Notes: generated from the sequence alone by a model not told the origin. A stretch of 55,692 bases of DNA from an uncultured Candidatus Saccharibacteria bacterium (GCA_947165465.1 CAMVAM010000007.1:1-55692), one strand, 5' to 3'. Shown: positions 1 through 8,396, numbered from the stretch's first letter. Made by a program: numbers and translations.

Positions 1-55
1 AACCAGTGACACAAGGCTCTTCAGGCCTCTGCTCTACCAACTGAGCTACAGCGCC
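1..55 (-). tRNA. tRNA-Phe (GAA), 5' part only
   Basis: The 5' two thirds of a tRNA read on the minus strand. Acceptor strand GGCGCTG, D-arm GCTC/GAGC with canonical loop AGTTGGTA, anticodon stem GAGGC/GCCTT around loop CTGAAGA give anticodon GAA (Phe). The T-arm begins (ACTGG TT) and the rest, including the 3' end, lies before position 1. Whether this tRNA has the 3'-end copies seen at Glu, Gly and Cys cannot be seen here. Confidence 0.93.
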
Positions 56-95
56 GACGCTACAAGCTATTATACCACATTTTCCTATTTTTTGT

Positions 96-848
96 CTATT
101 TTTTTCTTAGATAGGCCAAATAGTAGCCCCCGCCAACCAGCACTGCACCGCCAATAATATTACCAATCGTCACCGGCAGCAAATTATTAAGAAGGAATGT
201 CTGTACAGATAACCCGGCCGTTGCCGCACCATTAAACCAATTCATAAATAGCCCGGCCGGCACATAATACATGTTTGCCACTGAGTGCTCAAAGCCACTG
301 AGCACGAACAACATAATCGGGAAAAATACCGCCGCGATTTTACCACCCACCGTCTTCGCGCCAAACGACATCCAGACCGCAATGCAAACCAAGAAATTAC
401 AGAGCACGCCACGAATGAGAGCCGTAGGAAAGCCCATACTTACCTTCGCACTAGCCGTAGCAACTACGGAATCAGCAATCGGATCGAGCACGCCACTCGC
501 TACTACAATGAGAGCTACAAGTACTGCGCCAATGAAATTGCCAAGAAAAACAAATAGCCAATTTTTAAGAAGTCTTACTGGCCCAATTTCACGAGAAAGA
601 AGCGCCGTAACCATTAAACAGTTTCCTGTAAATAGTTCGCTTCCTGCTACTACTACCATTGCAAGCCCAGCCGGGAAAATTAGGGCGCCGGCGATTTTTC
701 CGACATACACGTTCCCAAATGTCGCACCCACTCCGGCGAGCGCGATAAATGCACCCGCAAACATCCCTAGTAATATCATTTTAGGAATACTTAAGTTGGC
801 CTTTTTGATTCCTGCTCCCACCGCTTTTGTTGCTATTTCGTCTGGCAT
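96..848 (-). CDS. Formate/nitrite transporter (FNT) family channel
   Basis: A 250-residue integral membrane protein of the FNT family (FocA/NirC type), pentameric channels that move formate, nitrite or related monovalent acids. Seen: the FNT signature as VVAGSELFTGN, and the pore histidine motif GFEHSVANMYYVP with the central His of FocA. About six hydrophobic helices. The open frame runs 29 codons further upstream, but the ATG at 848 has AGGAGGT just before it and leaves 7 nt to the upstream gene, so that start is chosen. It follows the YggU-family gene on the same strand, probably co-transcribed. A fermentative cell would use it for formate or lactate-like acid export (inference). Substrate cannot be decided from sequence. 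Confidence 0.88.
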   Translation of the reverse strand: MPDEIATKAVGAGIKKANLSIPKMILLGMFAGAFIALAGVGATFGNVYVGKIAGALIFPAGLAMVVVAGSELFTGNCLMVTALLSREIGPVRLLKNWLFVFLGNFIGAVLVALIVVASGVLDPIADSVVATASAKVSMGFPTALIRGVLCNFLVCIAVWMSFGAKTVGGKIAAVFFPIMLFVLSGFEHSVANMYYVPAGLFMNWFNGAATAGLSVQTFLLNNLLPVTIGNIIGGAVLVGGGYYLAYLRKK

Positions 849-855
849 AAACCTC

Positions 856-1080
856 CTATTTGCCGATAATTTCAATCGTCTTTTGGTGAGACCTTCCACC
901 CGACCGAATTTCGACACAGCTTTTCGCCACGTCAAAGTAATCCGAAAGTAAACGAACTAGCGCCTCATTTGCTTCCCCGTCATGCGGCTTTTCCCGCAGA
1001 TAAACGGTGACACCTTCCGCAGTTTCCTCCACTAACGGACCCTTTTTCGATCCAGGCTTCACTAAAACTTTAATTAACAT
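856..1080 (-). CDS. DUF167/YggU family protein
   Basis: A 74-residue protein of the small alpha/beta DUF167 (YggU) family, whose biochemical role is not established. The family pattern is visible: an N-terminal strand VLVKPGSKK, then VYLREKPHDGEANEALVRLL (the conserved PxDGxAN..L segment) and the C-terminal SGGRSHQKTIEI strand. The start ATG lies 7 nt after a TATAAT box, so the mRNA is probably leaderless. It is the first gene of a two-gene unit with the FNT channel. Its promoter shares a palindromic -10 with murI on the other strand. Confidence 0.85.
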   Translation of the reverse strand: MLIKVLVKPGSKKGPLVEETAEGVTVYLREKPHDGEANEALVRLLSDYFDVAKSCVEIRSGGRSHQKTIEIIGK

Positions 1081-1087
1081 TACACCT

Positions 1088-1097
1088 ATTATATAAT
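1088..1097. promoter_or_regulatory. Divergent promoter with shared palindromic -10 box
   Basis: The 10-bp perfect palindrome ATTATATAAT contains one TATAAT per strand, overlapping by 2 bp. On the plus strand the -10 (1092-1097) ends 6 nt before the murI ATG; on the minus strand the -10 (1093-1088) ends 7 nt before the ATG of the YggU gene. Both transcripts would start at or next to the start codon. The two promoters cannot be occupied at once. Confidence 0.75.
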
Positions 1098-1103
1098 ATA
1101 TGG

Positions 1104-1757
1104 ATGATTATTGGCGTATTTGATTCCGGAATGGGCGGGAAAACCGTACTAGAAGAAATAAAAAAGGAAGTTCCTAGTGCTAGGTATTATTATGTCGCCG
1201 ATAAAAAGAACTGTCCATATGGTGAAAAAGACGACGAAACTCTTTATAAAATTGTCAAAAATATTGTGACTAATTTAATAGATACTTGCAAAGCCGAAAT
1301 TATCGTCATCGCATGTAATACCGCCACTACGCGTTGTATCAAAAAGCTTCGCGAAGACTTCCCGGATACTCCGTTCGTTGGCACTGAACCAGCCGTAAAA
1401 CTCGCTGCAAATTCCGATGCCAAAAAAATTCTCGTCCTCGCCACTCCCGGCACTATCCATTCCGAACGCCTTGAAGCTCTCGTCAAAGAAAACCAAAAGG
1501 ACGGCCAAACCATCAATCTTCTCGCCTGCCCGGGCTTAGCCGACACTATTGAATTTAATCTCGACGAAGACAACGCTAAAATCGACCAAAAACTCGATGA
1601 ATTGTTAAAAGAAGTAGATAGAGATTACGATGCCGTCGTCCTTGGCTGTACTCATTATTCTCTTATTAAACCAATGATTCAAAAATACTTCGTAGCCGCA
1701 AGGCTCATCGACGGGAACGAAGGCATCGCCCGTCGCGTCAAATCGCTTATCAAATAA
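1104..1757 (+). CDS. murI: Glutamate racemase
   Basis: Converts L-glutamate to D-glutamate for the peptidoglycan stem peptide, in the cytoplasm. Seen in its 217 residues: N-terminal GVFDSGMGG with the conserved Asp-Ser, first catalytic Cys in ACNTATT (about residue 71) and second in LGCTHYSLI (about residue 182). It is shorter than the usual 260-odd residues of the family but keeps both half-domains. The start at 1104 is 6 nt after a TATAAT box and fits the conserved N-terminus exactly; an out-of-frame ATG at 1100 is ignored. A strong bidirectional terminator follows. With murA in this window it shows that the cell makes at least part of its own wall precursor. Confidence 0.95.
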   Translation: MIIGVFDSGMGGKTVLEEIKKEVPSARYYYVADKKNCPYGEKDDETLYKIVKNIVTNLIDTCKAEIIVIACNTATTRCIKKLREDFPDTPFVGTEPAVKLAANSDAKKILVLATPGTIHSERLEALVKENQKDGQTINLLACPGLADTIEFNLDEDNAKIDQKLDELLKEVDRDYDAVVLGCTHYSLIKPMIQKYFVAARLIDGNEGIARRVKSLIK

Positions 1758-1758
1758 A

Positions 1759-1785
1759 AAATCCCCCTGGCTCACAGGGGGATTT
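1759..1785. terminator. Bidirectional intrinsic terminator
   Basis: An 11-bp perfect stem (AAATCCCCCTG / CAGGGGGATTT) with loop GCTCA, flanked by A-rich and T-rich tracts, between convergent murI and the membrane gene at 1800. Confidence 0.88.
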
Positions 1786-1799
1786 AATTTCCTGGTTAT

Positions 1800-2234
1800 T
1801 TATTTCTTCTCAACCATTTTTTCAGTGTTGCGCCAAATCTTCACAATCACCATGACAAATTCGTATGCGAAACGAATTACGAGTGGGTAAAGGAGAAGTT
1901 GTTCAAAGAATGGAAGCACACCATTGCCACCGAGAAGGATAAGGCTGTTGATAGATGTAAGAACTACATAGATAGTAGTTGCATAGTAGAACATCTTTGC
2001 AAGACCTTCAATGTGCATGGTCTTGAATGAAAGATAATCGCGGAAAGCTTTTGCACCGCCCTTGAAATCAGCTTTAGATTTGACAAATAGGAAATAAATC
2101 AAAATTGCACCGACGATTGCAAGAATCACAGCAACGATAGTCCAGATAAAGATACCTAGAGTGCTGCCAGTGCCATAGCTATAAGTATAGCCGAGGCCAG
2201 TACTAGAACCGCCGAATAAAGTTGATAAATCCAT
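1800..2234 (-). CDS. Small membrane protein of unknown function
   Basis: A 144-residue protein I do not recognise. It begins with a Gly/Ser/Tyr-rich stretch (residues 1-25), followed by a long hydrophobic helix (about 27-52), a basic stretch KSKADFKGGAKAFRDYLSF, then two further hydrophobic segments (about 80-105 and 108-130) and a Lys-rich tail. No signal peptide cleavage site is obvious. The ATG is preceded by AAGGAG at good distance, so unlike most neighbours it has a leader. It stands alone between a terminator and the divergent rarA promoter. Confidence 0.7.
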   Translation of the reverse strand: MDLSTLFGGSSTGLGYTYSYGTGSTLGIFIWTIVAVILAIVGAILIYFLFVKSKADFKGGAKAFRDYLSFKTMHIEGLAKMFYYATTIYVVLTSINSLILLGGNGVLPFFEQLLLYPLVIRFAYEFVMVIVKIWRNTEKMVEKK

Positions 2235-2305
2235 TTTTAATAACTCCTTTTATTATTATTAACTTAATCATAGCATAAAAAATTTTATTTTGATAAAAAA
2301 TCTTA

Positions 2306-2311
2306 TATAAT
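2306..2311 (+). promoter_or_regulatory. -10 box of rarA, leaderless
   Basis: TATAAT ends 7 nt before the rarA ATG at 2319, so transcription should start at or beside the start codon. No ribosome-binding site is present. Confidence 0.65.
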
Positions 2312-2318
2312 CAGTTTC

Positions 2319-3509
2319 ATGAATAGAGTCCCCCTGGCCGAGAGAATGAGGCCTACTAAACTATCTGAAGTTTTAGGACAAAACGACATTATTGGCGATG
2401 GCAAAATCCTAACCGAAATCGTCAAAAAAGGTGAACCTGTCAACCTGATTTTTTGGGGACCTCCGGGCACTGGCAAAACCACTCTTGCCCGTATTTTAGC
2501 TAAAGAATTCAAAGCCGATTTCGTAGAAATATCCGCCGTCACGGCTGGCAAAAAAGATGTTGAGGAAGTTGTTGAACGAGCCAAAATCAACTGGAATCTA
2601 AAAACTCGTACCGTTCTATTTGTAGATGAAATTCATCGTTTTAATAAAGCTCAACAAGACGCATTTTTGCCGCACGTTGAGTCGGGACTCATCACTTTGA
2701 TCGGTGCCACTACCGAAAATCCAAGTTTCGAAGTGATTTCCCCGCTTCTTTCCCGCTCCCGCGTCGTCATCGTTTCACCACTCGACAAAGATTCAATCAT
2801 TGAAGTCATCAAACGCGCCATTAAATCCGAAGGCGCCACGAAACGCGTCACCAAAAAAGCCATCGATCTGCTTGCCGAACTCTCCGGCGGCGATGCCCGC
2901 TCCGCTCTTGGCGATTTAGAACTTGCGCTTTCCCTTGCCGAAAAGGTTGATGAAAAAGTCGTTGAAGAAGCCGCCGGCCGCAAAATGCCTGGTTACGACA
3001 AAAAAGGCGACAAACATTATGACACAATTTCAGCATTTATTAAGTCAATGCGCGGCTCCGACACTGACGCGGCGCTTTATTACTTAGCTCGCATGGTTCA
3101 GGCCGGCGAAGACCCAAAATTCATCGCTCGTCGCATGGTAATTTTCGCTTCCGAAGACATTGGTCTTGCCGGCAATGGCGCTCTTTCTCTTGCCACCGCC
3201 TGTTTCCAAGCCGTCGAACGCGTTGGCATGCCAGAATCCGGTTTAATTCTTGCTCACACCTGTATTGCGCTAAGCAAATCTAAAAAGAATCGCGACTCCG
3301 CCGATGCTTGGTATAAGGCCCTGGATCTCGCCCATAAAACGCCAAACGAACCGGTACCAATCTGGCTCCGTAACGCTCCGACAAAACTCATGAAAGACCT
3401 CGGCTTTGGCAAAGGCCAAAAATGGGAATCAGGTTTTCATCTTGATAAAAATTATTTACCAGATTCAATCAAAAACGAAAAAATCTATCACAATACAAAG
3501 ACTGATTAA
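2319..3509 (+). CDS. rarA: Replication-associated recombination AAA+ ATPase (RarA/MgsA family)
   Basis: A 396-residue member of the RarA/MgsA/WRNIP1 family, clamp-loader-like ATPases acting at stalled replication forks. Seen: N-terminal PLAERMRPTKLSEVLGQ, Walker A GPPGTGKTT (about residue 50), Walker B FVDEIHRF, sensor-1 IGATTENPSF and the family-specific C-terminal part (SDTDAALYYLARM, EDPKFIARRM, SEDIGLA, WYKALDLA). The length is normal for bacterial RarA. The gene has its own leaderless promoter and overlaps the convergent ABC gene by 4 bp at its end, with no terminator between them. Confidence 0.93.
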   Translation: MNRVPLAERMRPTKLSEVLGQNDIIGDGKILTEIVKKGEPVNLIFWGPPGTGKTTLARILAKEFKADFVEISAVTAGKKDVEEVVERAKINWNLKTRTVLFVDEIHRFNKAQQDAFLPHVESGLITLIGATTENPSFEVISPLLSRSRVVIVSPLDKDSIIEVIKRAIKSEGATKRVTKKAIDLLAELSGGDARSALGDLELALSLAEKVDEKVVEEAAGRKMPGYDKKGDKHYDTISAFIKSMRGSDTDAALYYLARMVQAGEDPKFIARRMVIFASEDIGLAGNGALSLATACFQAVERVGMPESGLILAHTCIALSKSKKNRDSADAWYKALDLAHKTPNEPVPIWLRNAPTKLMKDLGFGKGQKWESGFHLDKNYLPDSIKNEKIYHNTKTD

Positions 3510-5281
3510 TCTTTATCGTCAAGAAAAGCACCACTCTGTCTAGACCATAATTTGGCATATTCGCCTTTTTTGGCAAGTAATTTTTTATGCGTACCCTGTT
3601 CTACAACTTTTCCTTCATTTAAAACTACAATTTCATCTAGGCCAGCAATTGTCGAAAGACGGTGCGCTACTACAATCGAAGTACGATTTTTCATTAGGTT
3701 TTTTAATGCATCCTGAATTAGTGCTTCGGATTCTGAATCCAAAGCCGACGTTGCCTCATCAAGCACTAAAATTGGAGCATTTTTAAGAATTGCTCTTGCT
3801 ATGGCAATTCTCTGTCTTTGACCGCCCGAAAGCTTTATTCCGCGCTCGCCCACCAGTGTTTCGTAACCATTTGGTAAGTCACGAATGAAACCGTCCGCAT
3901 TTGCAAGCTTAGCTGCTTCTACAACTTCCTCTTTACTTGCCCCAGGCTTACCATAAGAAATATTTTCAAACACCGAACGATGAAACAAAGATGATTCTTG
4001 CGGCACATAGGCAATTGCTTCACGTAATGATTTCTGTGTTACATTACGAATATCTTGACCGTCAATGGTGATTCCTCCACCAGTCACATCCGCAAAACGA
4101 AGTAACAACTTTGTTAATGTAGTTTTTCCGGAACCAGATATTCCTACCAGTCCTACACTTTTTCCGGCCGGAATTATTAAATTGAAATTATCGAATAAGG
4201 CCGTCTTCTGCTCGGCGTGCTTAAAATTAATCTTATTAAATATAATCTCTGCTTTTTCAACTTTCAAAGGTTTATCGGTTTTATCGTCAATAATATATGG
4301 CATGTCTAAAATCTCCACCATTTCCTTAGCATCACCAAATGCTCGATTCATTGTCCTAAGAATATGACCAAGCATCCACAAATGATCCATTAGTGACATG
4401 GATATTGTATACAAGAACACAGTATTCGCCACACTAAGACCAAACCATTGCTGACTACAAATAATTAATATTACTATTACTACGAACGTAATTGTTTCAA
4501 CCGCATTGAGGGCCGAATTTCTTACGAGCGACGCTTTTGCCATTCCAAATGTCGCATCGTGAGTTCGTTTAGTCGCTTTAGCAAAGCGTTTTCTCTCAAA
4601 ATTCTCACGCGCGTACGACTTCACGCTTAAAACATTCGTCACTGAATCGGCTAGCTGTCCAGTTTGCTTGTTTTCCGCCTCCGCTAACTCTTCTTCACGA
4701 TAAGCATCACGGCGAAACATATAAAACGCGATAAACACGAAGAAAATCGAGAACAATACTAACACCAATGCAAACGGCGGACAAATCAAGAACGCTGTAA
4801 TAATCGAATAAAACGCAATTAAAATTAACGGAAAAACATCCCAAACGAAATTCGATTTAAAGTTGATAAATGCACCTGACAACTTATTTGCCTGAGATGT
4901 AAGCGAACCGGAAAAATGATTACTATGAAAAGTCATCGACTGATTAATCACCGCATTAAAAGCCAGTTGTGCTAAAAATTCTCCACCTTTAGCATCAAGC
5001 GACCAATCTAGCCAATCAAGGATTCTAATTAAAACAAGATTATTAAATGCCGCCGGGAGTAGCGTCAATAGAAGAATTCCGATATAATTATTTATTTCAA
5101 AATCACCGGCACTAATTTGCCCGATAATTTCACTAGTTCCACGAGGCACTATTACATGTGCAATAAAAATCCAAATCGGAATTAAAAGAAGAATTAAAAA
5201 TGTCCGAACTTTATTTTGCATCAATGCCATCCAAAAATAATGGAGCGTTCGTTTCAGGTTAAACTTTTTCTTCTTCGTCAT
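3506..5281 (-). CDS. ABC transporter, fused permease-ATPase (exporter type)
   Basis: A 591-residue half-transporter: six predicted transmembrane helices (about residues 15-310) followed by one nucleotide-binding domain. The latter shows Walker A GISGSGKTT, Q-loop YVPQESSLF, signature LSGGQRQR, Walker B ILVLDEATSALD and the H-loop VVAHRLSTI. It would act as a homodimer in the membrane, exporting a lipid, peptide or drug; the substrate is unknown. No peptidase or substrate-binding domain is present. The ATG follows a TATAAT box by 6 nt (leaderless). Single gene; no partner half-transporter lies next to it. Confidence 0.9.
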   Translation of the reverse strand: MTKKKKFNLKRTLHYFWMALMQNKVRTFLILLLIPIWIFIAHVIVPRGTSEIIGQISAGDFEINNYIGILLLTLLPAAFNNLVLIRILDWLDWSLDAKGGEFLAQLAFNAVINQSMTFHSNHFSGSLTSQANKLSGAFINFKSNFVWDVFPLILIAFYSIITAFLICPPFALVLVLFSIFFVFIAFYMFRRDAYREEELAEAENKQTGQLADSVTNVLSVKSYARENFERKRFAKATKRTHDATFGMAKASLVRNSALNAVETITFVVIVILIICSQQWFGLSVANTVFLYTISMSLMDHLWMLGHILRTMNRAFGDAKEMVEILDMPYIIDDKTDKPLKVEKAEIIFNKINFKHAEQKTALFDNFNLIIPAGKSVGLVGISGSGKTTLTKLLLRFADVTGGGITIDGQDIRNVTQKSLREAIAYVPQESSLFHRSVFENISYGKPGASKEEVVEAAKLANADGFIRDLPNGYETLVGERGIKLSGGQRQRIAIARAILKNAPILVLDEATSALDSESEALIQDALKNLMKNRTSIVVAHRLSTIAGLDEIVVLNEGKVVEQGTHKKLLAKKGEYAKLWSRQSGAFLDDKD

Positions 5282-5287
5282 ATCAAA

Positions 5288-5293
5288 ATTATA
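5288..5293 (-). promoter_or_regulatory. -10 box of ABC transporter gene, leaderless
   Basis: On the minus strand TATAAT is followed by 6 nt and the ATG. The preceding bases ATGT fit an extended -10 (TGn). Confidence 0.65.
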
Positions 5294-5329
5294 ACATATC
5301 CACCTATCTCTATTAGGATGAGAGTATGA

Positions 5330-5335
5330 TATAAT
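5330..5335 (+). promoter_or_regulatory. -10 box of glycyl-tRNA synthetase gene, leaderless
   Basis: TATAAT ends 6 nt before the ATG at 5342; no T-box leader or ribosome-binding site fits in the space. Confidence 0.65.
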
Positions 5336-5341
5336 ACTTTT

Positions 5342-6694
5342 ATGAGCAAATTAGAGGATATAGTAAGTTTATGCAAGCGCCGTGGATTTATTTTTCCAGG
5401 GAGCGATGTTTATGGCGGTATGGCCGGTACGTGGGACTTTGGTCCACTCGGTGTTACGCTAAAAAAGAAAATAATGGATGCCTGGTGGAAGTTCTTCGTC
5501 GAAGACCGCGATGATATGTATGGCGTTGATGCTGCTATCATCATGAACCCAAGGACTTGGGTTGCTTCTGGCCACGTGGCCACTTTTGCCGATCCACTAG
5601 TCGAGTGTAAAGAATGTAAATCCCGTTTCCGCGCCGACAAAATCGCCGACGGTATTTCTGAATCCGTTACTACTGAAGAATTTCAAGCTACCCATACCAA
5701 ATGCCCAGTCTGCGGCAAAGAAAACTGGGGCCCAATTCGCAAATTCAATATGATGTTCTCTACTCACGTTGGTGCCGTGCTTCCGGAAGACACTTCCGAA
5801 AACAAAGAACTCGCCGAGAAATCTATTGCTTACCTTCGTCCGGAAACTGCCCAAGGTATCTTCACGAATTACAAAAATGTCGTTGATACGATTTATCCGA
5901 GCCTTCCGTTTGGTATCGCACAGCAAGGCAAAGCCTTTAGGAATGAGATTTCCCCACGCGACTTCATCCTTCGTGACCGCGAATGTAGCCAAATGGAAAT
6001 CGAATATTTCGTTGCTCCAAACACTTGGGAAGAAAACTTCGAAAAGATGCGCCAGCTCCAGCACGAATTCCTCGAAAAAGTTATCGGGCTTCCAGCCGAA
6101 AACATTCATGAATACGATGTCCCGGCCGAAGATCGTGCTCACTACAGCAAGCGCACTACCGACTTCATGTTCGACTATCCAAATGGCGAAGAAGAGCTCA
6201 TGGGCCTTGCTTATCGCACCGATTTCGACCTTTCAAATATCGCTCGCGAATCCGGCAAATCCATGGATTACCGCGACAAAGTTACTGGCGAAGTCTTTAT
6301 CCCACACGTCATCGAGCCATCGATTGGCGTCGAACGCCTCTTCCTTGCCGTGCTTTCTACCGCATATTTTGAAGATGAAGTTAATGGCGAAAAGCGCGTT
6401 GTATTGAAGCTCGCCGAGAATCTCGCTCCATATCGTTTCTGCGTTTCCCCACTTCTTAAGAACAAACCGGAGCTCGTCGAGAAAGCCAAGGCCGTCTATG
6501 ACCAACTTCACAAGAAATACGGCAATGTGACCTGGGACGATTCTGGCAACATCGGTAAACGCTACCGCAAGCAAGATGAAATCGGTACACCAAAGTGCGT
6601 TGTTATTGATTTCGATACATTGGAAGATGATACTGTCACGGTCCGCGACCGCGACACCACTGCGCAAACCCGTGTCAAAATCGCCGATTTATAA
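5342..6694 (+). CDS. glyQS: Glycyl-tRNA synthetase, homodimeric type
   Basis: Charges tRNA-Gly with glycine. A 450-residue class II enzyme of the alpha2 (eukaryote/archaea/Gram-positive) type, not the alpha2beta2 type. Seen: N-terminal IVSLCKRRGFIFPGSDVYGG, WDFGPLGVTLKK, a zinc-binding region with two CxxC pairs (CKECKSRF near residue 86 and CPVCGKENWG near 120), class II motif 2 region FRNEISPRDFILRDREC, motif 3 EPSIGVERLFL, and a C-terminal anticodon-binding domain ending in DRDT. Leaderless start. The window also holds a tRNA-Gly (34693-34769) with very unusual elbow contacts, which is its likely substrate. Confidence 0.96.
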   Translation: MSKLEDIVSLCKRRGFIFPGSDVYGGMAGTWDFGPLGVTLKKKIMDAWWKFFVEDRDDMYGVDAAIIMNPRTWVASGHVATFADPLVECKECKSRFRADKIADGISESVTTEEFQATHTKCPVCGKENWGPIRKFNMMFSTHVGAVLPEDTSENKELAEKSIAYLRPETAQGIFTNYKNVVDTIYPSLPFGIAQQGKAFRNEISPRDFILRDRECSQMEIEYFVAPNTWEENFEKMRQLQHEFLEKVIGLPAENIHEYDVPAEDRAHYSKRTTDFMFDYPNGEEELMGLAYRTDFDLSNIARESGKSMDYRDKVTGEVFIPHVIEPSIGVERLFLAVLSTAYFEDEVNGEKRVVLKLAENLAPYRFCVSPLLKNKPELVEKAKAVYDQLHKKYGNVTWDDSGNIGKRYRKQDEIGTPKCVVIDFDTLEDDTVTVRDRDTTAQTRVKIADL

Positions 6695-6730
6695 CGTATT
6701 TATGGTAAAATTAAAATAATAGGAGGTAAA

Positions 6731-7264
6731 ATGACTGAAGAAGTAAAGTCAAAAAAGTTTAATAAGAATCTGCTCATAGCAATTCTCGGTATTGTGGTTG
6801 CAATAATCGTTGTGGTAGTACTGGTATTAATCCGCAATAATAACGCTGAATTATCCGAATCTTGGTTTAAATCTGATGGCTCAAAGTTAGTCCTCACCAT
6901 TGAATCAGACCCAGACATGGTGTCCGAAAACGAACAAACTCCAATCAATTCACACCTTGTCTACTTCTATTCTGGCGAAACTATCACCAGCCTCAAGGTT
7001 TACTACCAATATGAGAACCCAGTCAAAGCAAAAACCGCTTACGAAGTCTTACACGAATCCAACAACGGCCAATACAAGGATGTCTTGCTTGATGGTCGCT
7101 ATGTCATTCTCGTAGCAGTCGAATCCGAATACGAGCACCTCAAATCATCGGATGTTAAGCAACAAATCGACTTCATGGAAATGATGAATGCAAACTCTTC
7201 TAGCACCGATGACGGTAGCGGAGAAGCCCCAATCGAAGCAGCTCCAATCGACGAATCGCACTAA
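6731..7264 (+). CDS. Membrane-anchored protein, paralog of the 7899-8390 gene
   Basis: A 177-residue protein I cannot assign to a named family. It has a short basic cytoplasmic N-terminus, one transmembrane helix (about residues 14-34) and an extracytoplasmic domain. That domain aligns with the neighbour at 7899-8390: SWFKSDGSKLVL versus SYFKSEGNKLVL, HLVYFYSGETI versus HIVYYYSGNTI, and KAKTAYE versus EAKTAYK, followed by a shared GRYV/GKYV strand and an acidic helix. The C-terminus is acidic and Ser-rich. An AGGAGG site sits 5 nt before the ATG. It ends at a terminator shared with convergent ppa. Confidence 0.75.
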   Translation: MTEEVKSKKFNKNLLIAILGIVVAIIVVVVLVLIRNNNAELSESWFKSDGSKLVLTIESDPDMVSENEQTPINSHLVYFYSGETITSLKVYYQYENPVKAKTAYEVLHESNNGQYKDVLLDGRYVILVAVESEYEHLKSSDVKQQIDFMEMMNANSSSTDDGSGEAPIEAAPIDESH

Positions 7265-7270
7265 GACATA

Positions 7271-7298
7271 AAAAATACTCCCGAGAGGGAGTATTTTT
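7271..7298. terminator. Bidirectional intrinsic terminator
   Basis: A 12-bp perfect stem, AAAAATACTCCC / GGGAGTATTTTT, with loop GAGA, lies between the convergent gene ending at 7264 and ppa ending at 7309. Confidence 0.9.
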
Positions 7299-7308
7299 GT
7301 TAGCTAGA

Positions 7309-7839
7309 TTATTTATCCTCGTAGCGCTTAATGGCCGCAGCGATAACTTTCTTTGCAGAGTCGACACCCTCAAAGCCAATCACTTCAGTCGTGCCTGGCT
7401 TCTTCAAATCCTTGTAGTGGTTAAAGTGGAACTCAATTTGGTTTAGAGTTTGCTTTGGAAGATCTGAAAGCTTATTGTAAGCATCGCCATTGTTACGATC
7501 GTCAGCTGGGACGCAGATGATTTTATCATCAACTTCGCCACCATCCACGAACTTCATCACGCCGAGGATTTTTGCTTTCATCCAAATACCGGTCGTGAGT
7601 GGTTGGTCAGTAATCATGAGCACGTCGAGCTCATCACCATCTTCATCAATCGTCTGTGGGATAAAGCCGTAGTTACATGGCTTTGCAAATGCCATTGGCT
7701 CAACGCGATCAAGCATAAAACATGCATGCTCACGGTCCCATTCAATCTTGTGGTTAGAGCCGGTTGGAATCTCAATCACAACATTAAGCTCACCTTTTTC
7801 ATAGTCACCTGGTTTCAGAACTTTATTGAAGTCTGCCAT
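7309..7839 (-). CDS. ppa: Inorganic pyrophosphatase, family I
   Basis: Hydrolyses pyrophosphate to phosphate in the cytoplasm, driving polymer synthesis. The 176 residues show the family I signature: EIPTGSNHKIEWD (substrate-binding Lys/Glu), YGFIPQTIDEDGDELDVLMIT with the metal-binding DxDxxD, and later DRNNGDAYNK and HFNHYKDLKKPG. The ATG has AAAAGGAG upstream and a TATAAT box further up, so it is a leadered gene. It lies between two paralogous membrane-protein genes, with no visible functional link. Confidence 0.95.
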   Translation of the reverse strand: MADFNKVLKPGDYEKGELNVVIEIPTGSNHKIEWDREHACFMLDRVEPMAFAKPCNYGFIPQTIDEDGDELDVLMITDQPLTTGIWMKAKILGVMKFVDGGEVDDKIICVPADDRNNGDAYNKLSDLPKQTLNQIEFHFNHYKDLKKPGTTEVIGFEGVDSAKKVIAAAIKRYEDK

Positions 7840-7898
7840 AATATCTCCTTTTATATATAGGATATATTATAACATATTGTTTAAACAATTCAGCCTGA

Positions 7899-8390
7899 TT
7901 ATTCGTCAGTGTCAATCGCACCGCCAGCTGCTTTCATGCTGACAATTTCTTCTTTGACTTCTTCAGTTGTGAGCTTGTCGTATTGTGCAGAACCAAGTTC
8001 AAACACTACATATTTACCTTGGAGCTTTTTCTTCAAGGCCCAGTCTTTTCCTTCCATGCTGATGTTTTTGTAAGCGGTTTTCGCTTCGCTCTTTGAATCA
8101 TAAGCAAAGAAAATGCGCACATTATTAATCGTATTACCGGAATAATAGTACACAATATGCGTAACATCCGGCTCGTAAGCACTGTCATCAAACGATGCAA
8201 TATCTTTATTCATCGAAAGCACTAATTTGTTACCTTCGGATTTGAAATAACTATCATCAATCGAATTCATAGATTTTAGGTTCATACCGATTCCTGCCAT
8301 TACAAAAACCAATAGAACCACAATTCCAATAATCATACCAATTGCAAAATCTTCGCGAAACTCTATTTTGCGTTTAGTCAATACGCCCAT
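7899..8390 (-). CDS. Membrane-anchored protein, paralog of the 6731-7264 gene
   Basis: A 163-residue protein with a basic N-terminus, one transmembrane helix (about residues 16-38) and an outer domain homologous to the one at 6731-7264 (SYFKSEGNKLVL, HIVYYYSGNTI, EAKTAYK, GKYVVFELGSAQYDKLTTEE). Function unknown; no catalytic motif is evident. The start is 6 nt after TAAAAT (leaderless). The two paralogs are on opposite strands around ppa, so this is not a simple tandem duplication. Confidence 0.75.
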   Translation of the reverse strand: MGVLTKRKIEFREDFAIGMIIGIVVLLVFVMAGIGMNLKSMNSIDDSYFKSEGNKLVLSMNKDIASFDDSAYEPDVTHIVYYYSGNTINNVRIFFAYDSKSEAKTAYKNISMEGKDWALKKKLQGKYVVFELGSAQYDKLTTEEVKEEIVSMKAAGGAIDTDE

Positions 8391-8396
8391 GCTTAT

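Noticed and set aside
271-951. 226-codon plus-strand frame opposite the FNT channel gene
   Set aside because: The minus strand encodes a clear FNT protein; the plus frame lacks recognisable protein features.
5282-5341. T-box riboswitch before the aminoacyl-tRNA synthetase genes
   Set aside because: Only 60 nt separate the ABC and glyQS starts, and the -10 is 6 nt from the ATG; tyrS likewise has no leader.
5769-6407. 212-codon frame inside glyQS in another frame
   Set aside because: The glycyl-tRNA synthetase frame is fully supported by motifs; the other is a shadow with biased Ser/Thr/Lys composition.
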